64,000 nucleotides of DNA from contig JBBBDQ010000398.1 of NCBI GenBank assembly GCA_037127315.1, positions 5,722,501 to 5,786,500 of the forward strand, read 5' to 3'. The DNA is from Ascarosepion bandense. Taxonomy: Eukaryota; Mollusca; Cephalopoda; Sepiida; Sepiidae. How positions within the stretch are numbered: position 1 is the stretch's first letter; each line of letters begins with the position of its first letter. Shown here in pieces: positions 55,945 through 64,000 of the stretch. The notes beneath the pieces are model-generated. The model did no database searches. It was not told the origin of the DNA and worked only from the letters and a program-made list of their open reading frames with translations. Position numbers and translations under genes: made by a program.

Positions 55945-56625
55945 ATTCAACCTGAATGATACGAATCCAACTCTTCTTCCCAGTTAAGGATAAATAGCAA
56001 GACAGACTGCATTCTATAGCCTTGCATTGGAACCAGGCCAGGAGAAGGACGAATTTGAATTCAAAACCCAGCGTAGTGTACCCTTGCTCGCTTCTATGCT
56101 AGCCATCTGCAGATCATTCTAGAGTTCTCATCGTATCATTAATAGATTTTCTTGCCCATTTATTGAGTTTTTGAAGCAGCTCGGTAGTTAGGGTACATGT
56201 CATTTATTTTTAAATATTGGTTCAATTTGTTTTTAAACGAGTTTTATAGAACATCAATATCACACAAAATCTGGGCTGAACATGTGAGAGTTTTATAAGA
56301 GAAAGAATTTATAAATTTCTAGCTATAATAGTAGAAGCTATTCGGTCAATGAATGCTGAAAGGGTCAAGCAGCCAGACTATCGATACATACCATTTGATG
56401 ATGGTGAAAAAGGCTTGTGCAGGACGAACATCTTTTGGAACAGCCAAGTAGAGAACAGGTGTACAGTACACCCCAAGATCCGTGAACCACCATACGCAGG
56501 CTTTGCATTCAAATCGTCCTTCTCCTGAACCGGTTCCAATGCAATTCTATAGAATGCAGTCTGTCATGCTATTTATCCTTAACTGGGAAAAAGAGTTACA
56601 TTCGTTTCATTCAGGTTTTTTTCGG
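55945..56625. mobile_element. inverted pair of SINE-core elements (about 140-bp arms)
   Basis: The left arm (55945-56085) and the reverse complement of the right arm (56485-56625) agree at about 85-90 percent by eye. The central block 'cccagttaaggataaatagc', then 'agacagactgcattctatag' is related to the body of SINE-1 ('ccagttatgggttaaataac', then 'ttctatagcc'), but the sequences on either side differ from SINE-1. This suggests a second SINE family with a common core. The spacer of about 400 bp has no gene. Confidence 0.65.
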
Positions 56626-56870
56626 ATTTTCACCAATGGTAATTTGGATCTTCATGATATATTTGATGCAAGCAGATGATTATTCGTTATTATTATAGAT
56701 AAAAAAAAGAATTATATATTATTTATTTTACAGCTTTGATAACGGATGATGAAAGAATAGAATTTAAAGTTACTTAAAACTACTTGTGAAATAGAAAAAA
56801 TGAAGGGCAGAAAAAATAGCAAATAATGAGTTAAAAGGTCCAGGAACTGTCAAAGAACTTGTAGAAAGTA

Positions 56871-56902
<32 letters not shown>
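56626..56902. other. unassigned DNA ending in (TA)n
   Basis: (TA)n at about 56875-56902 precedes the CTAGC element. Confidence 0.6.
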
Positions 56903-57287
56903 CTAGCAATATAGCCCTGCGTTGCTTGGGTGTAATGAAAGTTTTAAAACTAATACATGGTCCTGGTGCTCAGATTCTTTGGACGTTGGCGCGAAAGACT
57001 GAAAAGCAATAGTTGTTTCCAGTTAAAGCGAAACCTTAGACTGAAAGAAAGATGAATGGATGTAAGTCAAATTTTGGTTTCCCGGTATCAATATCAAATA
57101 AGATTTTACGTCGTAAACTGAATTTTGAAGGCTAAATAAGTCCTCTGAGTAAATAGTATCATGGCTGAGACTAAGAACTACAATTATACCTACTTAGAGC
57201 CAAACCCGAAGCAAAAACTAATATAAAAGGGCTGAAAAAAATACAGACATACAGGCAGATAAACAAACTCTCACACAAACATCTTGC

Positions 57288-57367
<80 letters not shown>

Positions 57368-57705
57368 CGGTTTTCTGCAGTATTGTAAGAACTGCAACCT
57401 TGAAACTTCTGAATATCGTTTCTTATGTCTTTGTCTATGAGTGTATCAAATTTGATTAAAATCGGACCATTCCTTCTATAACCCGATTTTTTCGATTATC
57501 GATTTTCGATATTTATCGGGGATACCTCGACACAAAACTTAGCTAAGAACACTTGCAGACGCTTATAGTACAACTGTGTAAATTTTCAAGAAAATCGGTT
57601 TAGCCGTTTCGGAGTCTATAGGTAACGGACACACACTCACACACAGACGCAGACACGCACACATATACCCACACACAGAAACAAAGTTCCATTTATAAAT
57701 AAGTT
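56903..57705 (+). mobile_element. CTAGC element, copy 2 (bipartite)
   Basis: It starts 'ctagcaatatagccctgcgt' and ends 'aaagttccatttataaataa'. Unlike copy 1, a second CA-rich end ('aacatcttgccttttatata') and (TA)n-(TG)n (57293-57364) occur in the middle, before the module beginning 'ttctgcagtattgtaag'. It therefore looks like two elements, each with its own end, joined at a microsatellite. Confidence 0.75.
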
Positions 57706-57761
57706 TAGATCCTCAATATTTCCTCTAACATGCAAAGTTGTGTGCCACAAAATCTGTTTAA

Positions 57762-57765
<4 letters not shown>

Positions 57766-57815
<50 letters not shown>
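57766..57815. repeat. (TA)n microsatellite
   Basis: About 25 TA units just downstream of CTAGC element copy 2. Confidence 0.95.
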
Positions 57816-57817
<2 letters not shown>

Positions 57818-58229
57818 CTATAGATAACATTGCTCTATATTCGGGATAGAGCGTGTGCAAATATAAGAGTGGACATTGAACTCAAGATTAATCTGAAAGG
57901 CAATATTTGGGTCTGATAAAAAGTTGATGTATCAATAAGATAATATTTTAATAACAGCCAGAAAGACAATGAAAATCAAGGGCATATTGGTGAAAAAATG
58001 TTAAGAGAAGATTAATAATACAGGAAATAAAAATTCATTGACCAAAAAATCAAGAAAATCAATTGTGGGGAAAAAAATAGATGAATTAAAAAAAGCAAGT
58101 GAGAAAGATATACACCCGAAATAAATATTGAAGGATAAATATCGACAGTTCTAGAATGACTTTGGTTTCTTAATAATGCCCAGGGAGGCACAAGAAGTAA
58201 AAGCGGAACCTGAGAATATTGATCAAAGA
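57816..58229. other. unassigned DNA
   Basis: May contain the eroded 3' tail region of the NLR-A copy that follows. Nothing definite. Confidence 0.35.
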
Positions 58230-58693
58230 ACAAAATTTACACGAGATTAACGAAGACAAAAGATGGCAAATGATTTTTCATTTAAACTTTTGATGATTGT
58301 AATTATCAGGTAAGCAAGGAAACTGAAGGGTGTTTTACAAGTGTCAAATGCGAGAAAAAAGAAGTGTTGGAGTAGAAATGGATGTTGTATTTAACTATTT
58401 TGATAGTGAATGAGTGGGACCTAGTTGCCAATCAAGTAACACACTTGAATTCTTGTATTCAGGACACTAGCAAAAAAAGATTCTCAGAGGAATTGCCATT
58501 AAAATATGTGTAACTAGTAGTATAGCCCGGCGTTGCTCGGGTGTTATGAAAGCTTTAAACTAATCCATGGTCCTGGAGCTCAGACTTAGCCTAAAGAATA
58601 TTTCTATGAAGTTTGGTGAGAATCGGTTAAAAATTGTGGATTTGTATAAAGGACATACAGACAGATAAACAGACACACACACAAACATCTTGC

Positions 58694-58747
<54 letters not shown>

Positions 58748-59320
58748 CGATGTTCTGCACTATTGTAAGAACTGCAAACCTTGAAACTTCTGAATATCGT
58801 TTCTTATGTATTTGTCTATGAGTGTATCAAATTTGATTAAAATCGGACCACTCCTTCTATAACCCGATTTTTTCGATTATCGATTTTCGATATTTATCTG
58901 GGGTACATCGACACAAAACCTAGCTAAGAATACTCACAGATGCTTATAGTACAACTGTGTAAATTTTCAAGAAAATCGGTTCAGCCGTTTTGGAGTCTAT
59001 AGGTAACGGACACACACACACAGAGACAAAGTTCCATTTATAAATAAATTTAGATAACGGCGGGAAAGTGAGGGAAATCGAGATCCCTAGTCTGGATCAA
59101 TTACATTACAGATCCTTCATTGAGTTTTTCAAGAGTCTAGAGGTATACAGCAGAAGAATTAGACCAGATAGCGGAAAAGTATTCGATGAACAAAATGGTA
59201 TGTTTGTAAATGTACGAGATGGGCTCTGAGGGGAAAATCTCTCTGTCATGAAACAGTGACCAAAATTTCCTAGCAGAAGATGCAGCTATATATATGATGC
59301 AGTCGCTCAAAGCAAGTGAG
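58230..59320 (-). pseudogene. NLR-A LINE split by CTAGC element copy 3
   Basis: 58230-58511 ('ttttcatttaaacttttgat' to 'gaattgccattaaaatatgt') and 59057-59320 ('acggcgggaaagtgagggaa' to 'gatgcagctatatat') are consecutive parts of NLR-A on the minus strand. The inserted element sits between them. Frame 59137-59370 is the RT C-terminal piece (FPSEPISYIYKHTI). Heavily mutated. Confidence 0.75.
58512..59055 (+). mobile_element. CTAGC element, copy 3 (bipartite), nested in NLR-A
   Basis: It starts 'ctagtagtatagcccggcgt' and ends 'aaagttccatttataaataa'. An internal (TA)n lies at about 58699-58744, at the same junction as in copy 2. The first module is shorter than in copy 2. Confidence 0.8.
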
Positions 59321-59344
59321 AAACGTGGGGCCAAGAAGCCGCAT

Positions 59345-59605
59345 TGTGTTAACTGAAGTTCCTGGGACATGCACTGAGGAAGGAGAGCCTGGAGAACCTG
59401 ATACTGACTGGTCAGATAGAAGGAAGGAGAGACAGAGGAAGGCAGCGGATAACATATCTGCAGAGTCTGATCAGGTGGATGACGGAACGGGGGTTGCCAG
59501 GAGCAACAGGAGCAAACATATTAAGAGCCACAAGGGATAGGGAGACGTGGAGATCCATGATCGCCTACGTCCTGAAGGGACAGAGCACATAGAAGAAGAA
59601 GAATA
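59345..59605 (+). pseudogene. RTE-A LINE 3' end
   Basis: The plus strand follows the end of the RTE-A protein ('gaagttcctgggacatgcac' to 'catgatcgcctacgtcctga') and finishes with 'gggacagagcacatagaaga' and (GAA)n, the clearest RTE-A 3' terminus in the window. It directly abuts the NLR-A copy on its left. Confidence 0.9.
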
Positions 59606-60219
59606 CAAGGAAAAATTTCTCTAGAGTAAATAAAGGAAAGCCGTTTATGTAGAATTTTTGTGTTGCACTTATTGAAGATCGAACATACGTCGTTCTAGTA
59701 ATAGTCAACCACACTAGCCTCTGCATTTGAGGCGGAGAAATTAAGGCTCAAGAGAAAAAAGAACGACAACAAGATTGAGGAATGGAAAATAAAAGGAAAA
59801 CAATACAACAGCTACGGTGAGAAAGAGAAAAAGATGATCTGAAAAAGAAAGAAATCATGAAAGAAAGAATCGGGGAGAAAAAGAGAGAGATAAAAAGATA
59901 GGGAAAGATAAAGAAGGCGAAGAGAGATGCCGTATCAGAAATATAGTAATATAAAGACAATTATATACCAGAAAAGAGAAAATTAGACTGTAAAATAAAC
60001 ACGCGTACAACATAAGCAGAAGAGGAAAAAGACGACCAAGACATTAAGATAGACAAACCGGAAAAAAGGGACAAAGAGAGATATAAAGAACGACATAAAA
60101 ATTGAGAGAGTGAGAGAGATAGAGATAGAGAGTGAGAGAGATAGAGATAGAGAGTGAGAGAGATAGAAAGCAAATAAGAGGCAAATATATCGATATCTTG
60201 GGATAATTTTAAATTATCA
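59606..60219. repeat. purine-rich tract
   Basis: GA-rich on the plus strand with (GAGATA)-like repeats at about 60105-60165. Frames here are low-complexity artefacts. Confidence 0.75.
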
Positions 60220-61085
60220 GATAGGGAACAAGTGAGGTTGACAATAGGAATTATTTTGAAACTGATTAGGATCAAAAGGGAACGGCTGAGGTTGACAATG
60301 AGAATTATTTAAAAACTATAAACGACCAAGAAGGAACGACTGAAGTTGTGACTGAGAATTATTTAGAAACTGATAAGGATCACGAGGGAACAAATGAGGG
60401 CGACATTTAAAATTATTTAGTCACTAATTCGGATAAAAAAGGAACGACTGAGGTTGACAATGAGAATTATTTAGAAACTGATTAGGATCAAAAGGGAACG
60501 GCTGAGGTTGACAATGAGAATTATTTAGAAACTGATTAGGATCAAAAGGGAACGGCTTAGGTTGGCAATGAGAATTATTTAGAAACTGATTAGGATCAAA
60601 AGGGAACGGCTGAGGTTGGCAATGAGAATTATTTAGAAACTGATTAGGATCAAAAGGGAACGGCTGAGGTTGGCAATGAGAATTATTTAGAAACTGATTA
60701 GGATCAAAAGGGAACGGCTGAGGTTGGCAATGAGAATTATTTAGAAACTGATTAGGATCAAAAGGGAACGGCTGAGGTTGGCAATGAGAATTATTTAGAA
60801 ACTGATTAGGATCAAAAGGGAACGGCTGAGGTTGACAATGAGAATTATTTAGAAACTGATAAGAATCAAAATGGAACGATTGACAATAAGAATTATTTAA
60901 AAACTAAAAACGACCAAGAAGGAACGCCTGAAGTTGAGACTGAGAATTATTTAGAAACAGATAAGGACCAAGAGGGAATAAATTATTTAGAAACTGATTT
61001 GGATAAAGGAAGGAACGTCTGCGTTTGATAATGTGAATTATTTAAAAAGTGAAAGAGGCAAAGTGTTAATGTGTGAGGCAGACAA
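60220..61085. repeat. 54-bp tandem repeat, about 16 units
   Basis: Unit: 'aggatcaaaagggaacggct' followed by 'gaggttg.caatgagaatta' and 'tttagaaactgatt'. The central units (about 60430-60850) are nearly identical at exactly 54-bp spacing; the outer units are diverged. The minus strand of the central block is open (about 60905 to 60428) as an 18-residue repeat, NQFLNNSHCQPQPFPFDP, with no Met. There is no evidence of expression, so I treat it as satellite DNA. Confidence 0.93.
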
Positions 61086-61242
61086 TGCGAAATATTTAGA
61101 AACTGATTGAGTAATGAAAATGAAAAGGTAAACATGAGAGAGGGACAAAGAAAAAATGAATCGAATCAAATAGAATAATAGGAGACCAAGTGCAAATAGA
61201 ATAATTTAGAGACGATGTGAAAAGAAGAAGGGTGGGAATGAA

Positions 61243-61289
<47 letters not shown>

Positions 61290-61632
61290 GAGAGAGAGAT
61301 AGAGAGTGATAGTGAGAGCGAGTGAGATAGAGAAGTGTGCTAAAGATAGGGGAATTTAATATGGACGAAGGGGAAATCATATTACCGAATCATACAAAAC
61401 GGACTATGTTTAAAAGAAGAATTAAATTAATTCAAAAACTGTTTAAAAAATATGAGATAGTGAGAGAACGAAAAAGGGTGGTGCGGAGATGTAAATTGGC
61501 GAAATAACTTAGAAATAAATTGTGATTATTTAGAAACAGGTTTGAAAAAAAGAGGGAAACAGAAATAGAATGGATTAATCTACGAAAATAATAATACAGA
61601 GCGAAAGGGGTGAAAGAAAATTATAATTTACT
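61086..61632. repeat. purine-rich DNA with (GA)n at about 61248-61287
   Basis: GA-rich. No gene recognised. Confidence 0.7.
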
Positions 61633-62220
61633 GTTGGAAATTTACAGATATAACAGGTCTCCTGATTGGCCGAAGACCCGAACCTCGTCTTGGACTTGAG
61701 GCGGGCCTTTACGCCAGGAAGAGGCTCGCGCCTTTTTTTTTAGCCTTTTTTTTTCTTTTTTGCACCGACTTGCTTGCTCGGTTGGCACGGACAGCTTCGG
61801 AGATCAACGTGCCGAGATTCAACCAGCGGGGCCAACAATTGGCACCCTCATGTCTCGCTATATCGAGACCATCTCTCCATAGTATTGAGGACCCATTGGG
61901 CTAACAGCCTCAACCTTATCAGAGAAAATATCTCGACATCCTTCCTTTCTCATAAGGAAACCCTTTGGGCAATGCCTATCCATCTGAGAGAAAAATTCTC
62001 TAAGAACTATCGACTTTCGACCGAATGGAACTGCAGAAGAAGCTGACCCCAGAATTTCCTGTACGTCGCGGACCGCCGTTCCTCGTGGTTTCCCATACCC
62101 TTCTCAGACGAAGGAACTAACAAGCTACGCAGCGAGAAGGACTATACCAGGCTACGAAGTAGCCGCAAAATCAGTTTTTGCAAGACAATAAATTGTTTTA
62201 CTTTATCAGGTATGTCTTGT
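61633..62220. other. GC-richer island, possible LTR or UTR of an unidentified element
   Basis: An abrupt rise in GC. Several short hairpins are present, for example 'gtctcgctatatcgagac' (61849-61866) and 'ccgaagac...gtcttgg' near 61680. An AATAAA-type signal lies at about 62187 ('gacaataaattg'). The frame 61774-62046 (90 codons) has no recognised domain. A TG start at 61633 is possible but no matching CA end with a target duplication was found. Confidence 0.35.
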
Positions 62221-62339
62221 TTGTCTGACTGTTTCCTTCCTCTGCCTAAGCACTGAGTTATGTGTGAATATTTCTCACATAGCCGAGAGAAAATCGTAAA
62301 ACCCGGAGTTTGAAAATATAAAGAGATCGAAAGGGAATA

Positions 62340-62405
62340 ATTTGTTTCTTTCTTTAGCAGCATATCAAATCCTTATGGGTAATTTAATGCCGAAATGTAA
62401 TTTTC
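62340..62405 (+). mobile_element. MINI element end motif, isolated
   Basis: 'agcagcatatcaaatcctta' then 'tgggtaatttaatgccgaaa' is the conserved end of MINI. No minisatellite follows; the next feature is the NLR-A tail at 62445. Confidence 0.6.
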
Positions 62406-62444
62406 ATGACAATATTAGAAATTTTTTTTTTTATTTTTACTTTT

Positions 62445-63190
62445 TTTTATAATCGTGTCGCCCCATCAATGCATTTTACTACCACTGTTGAGCAGGGGGT
62501 TACATAGGAGATAAGTTATGAAAAAGAATGACATGATTTAGGGGGTGTCAGGAAGAGGGTAGGAGAAGAATCAGAATACTGATGAGAGTGGAGTGGACGA
62601 TTAAAGGAGCATGAGAGAGAGATAGAGAAAGAGATAGAAAGAGAAAATGCAAATTAGTGAAATAGGAGATGACTATTGAACTCACATTTGAATTCTTGAA
62701 GATTGTAGTTGTCTGGAAAGCAAATAAACGGAAGGGAATTCCACGGGCAAAAGTGCGATAAAAATGCTGAAGGAGTAAAATTTGTGTTTACAATTTATTG
62801 GTTTCACTGTAAAAGGATGGGACCTTGTTGGAAATCTTGTGGCCCGAGCAAATTCATGTGGAGGGGGGTACCAGTGAGCTAATTTTATCTGAGCAGAAGT
62901 CATGGAAGTATTTGTAGAAGAGACACAGGGAAGCCACATTGCGCCGGTAAGAAAGTGATTGTATCCGAGATGCCAAGTCGGGATCGATCACATTACATAT
63001 TCTCCGTTGAATTTTGTCAAGAACCCCGAGGTGGATAGCAGGAGCACCCGACCAAATATGATAGCAGTATTCAATGCACAGGTGAAAGGTAGATTTGTAT
63101 ATGTGGTGGATTGTTTCAGACAGGAAAAATTTCCTGGCCTTGCACAGAGAACCGACCTTCTTTTCAGCGGATTTAGCTATGGATACAAAA
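62445..63190 (-). pseudogene. NLR-A LINE, C-terminal region to 3' tail
   Basis: The 3' tail lies at 62445-62510 (plus strand 'aatcgtgtcgccccatcaat' with a T-run before it). The C-terminal coding tail is in frame 62682-62939 (HEFARATRFPTRSHPFTVKP then FIALLPVEFPSV). The QRRICNV-equivalent region is near 62990 and the first RT block near 63150. Broken by frameshifts. Confidence 0.8.
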
Positions 63191-63205
63191 ATATATTCTT
63201 GGTAT

Positions 63206-63987
63206 TTTTTTGGTTGGTATTTATAATATAACGTATTTTTTTACTTTAGTTAGCAATTTTTTAAAGATTTATGAGTGTTTTGAAAGGCAGAACAGTAAAT
63301 ACCAAATGAAAGAAATAGAGAAAGAGAAAGAACGCAAAAGGTGGACAGAAAAACAAATTATTACTAAAAGGAATGACAAATACCTTTCGGAGAAGAGAGA
63401 AAACGAGAGCAAGTGTTGAAAAGAGGGGAAATATTTTGAGAAATGGAAACCAGGCGAGAGAGAAGGATAAAAAAAGTGTGTAAGTAGTATAGAAAAATAA
63501 TGATTTTCGAAGAAGTAGTAGAAATAAGAAAAATGAATTGTTCTGAAAATGAGAATGACAGACATCAAGTGAAAGCAAAAAGACAAACAGCAGAAAAGAG
63601 AAAAAAACAAATTATATTGAAAAGGGTTACTGATATCAAGTGAAAGAGATTGCGACCAAAAAAGAGAAATATATTTTAAATATATGAATGTTAAAAACCA
63701 TATAATTTGTGCAAGAGAAAGAAAGAAACATAGAAAAGGGGAATAAAAAAAAAGAGAATCAAATTATATTGAAAAAGGATAAACATATATATATATATAT
63801 AAGCAAAGAGAGAGAGAGAGAAAGAGAGAGAGAGAGTAGAAAAAAGAAAGAATGACAGAGAGTAAATCATAGGGAGAGAAAGATATGAATATTGGGAGAC
63901 AAAATTATTTAGAATTTATGTAGAAACGAAAAGATACCATGTGAGACAGAAAATAATAAAAAAATAATTATTAACGTGGTTTGGGGA
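63206..63987. repeat. purine-rich DNA with short (TA)n and (GA)n
   Basis: GA/AAAG-rich on the plus strand; (TA)n at about 63786-63801 and (GA)n at about 63808-63836. The frames are artefacts. Confidence 0.75.
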
Positions 63988-64000
63988 TGATCGTGTCGCC
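63988..64000 (-). mobile_element. start of another NLR-A tail, cut by the window end
   Basis: The last 13 bases 'gatcgtgtcgcc' match the outermost part of the NLR-A tail seen at 62452-62464 and 54683. A further minus-strand copy probably begins here. Confidence 0.5.

Overview
The window looks like animal intergenic or intronic DNA from a very repeat-rich genome. I found no host protein-coding gene, rRNA gene or functional tRNA gene that I can support. A mollusc, most likely a cephalopod such as an octopus, is my best guess (about 0.6). The reasons are the density of long (TA)n, (CT)n and (GATA)n microsatellites, abundant tRNA-derived SINEs, RTE and CR1/Jockey-like LINE fragments, Penelope-like retroelements and mariner/Tc1 remains. 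No alignment was run, so the family assignments rest on recognised protein motifs and on comparing copies inside the window.

Recurring families (names used below). NLR-A is a CR1/Jockey-like non-LTR retrotransposon present as about a dozen 5'-truncated copies. Its 3' tail carries a short GGCG..CGCC hairpin and ends in A-rich repeats. RTE-A is an RTE-clade (BovB-like) LINE with a (GAA)n tail and eight copies, the longest at 51.15-52.97 kb. SINE-1 is a tRNA-derived SINE of about 306-314 bp with some twelve full, partial or fused copies. SINE-2 is a short repeat that shares the NLR-A 3' tail. PLE stands for Penelope-like elements, with three coding remnants plus several UTR-like motifs. The CTAGC element is a non-autonomous modular repeat with three copies, each next to (TA)n. 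MINI is a dispersed element with a conserved end motif and an internal minisatellite.

Layout. 0-5 kb: NLR-A fragments, then a 2-kb polypyrimidine block. 5-12 kb: RTE-A and SINE-1 copies, a CTAGC element, a second polypyrimidine block and a (TATC)n composite array. 13.3-17.4 kb: PLE remnant, candidate LTR with a nested NLR-A insertion, a long NLR-A copy and a mariner C-terminus. 18-22 kb: SINE-like repeat, a PD-(D/E)XK-like retroelement endonuclease fragment and a PLE C-terminus. 22.5-31.8 kb: MINI elements, SINE-1 copies, an internally deleted mariner, RTE-A ends and tandem repeats. 32.6-33.6 kb: a CT/spacer array with dimeric order. 33.8-37 kb: NLR-A, SINE-2 and the longest PLE. 38.6-48.4 kb: MINI, fused SINEs, a polypurine block, an inverted repeat, nested LINEs and pyrimidine blocks. 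48.8-49.7 kb: a reverse-transcriptase remnant with an internal 127-bp tandem amplification. 50-64 kb: SINE-1, the longest RTE-A, NLR-A copies, a Tc1 C-terminus, CTAGC elements, a 54-bp tandem array and purine-rich DNA.

Nothing works together as a pathway. The coherent story is one of layered insertion. Several nestings are supported by target-site duplications readable in the sequence, and several arrays appear to have grown in place, one of them out of retroelement coding sequence. Nearly all long open frames are by-products of pyrimidine- or purine-biased simple repeats.
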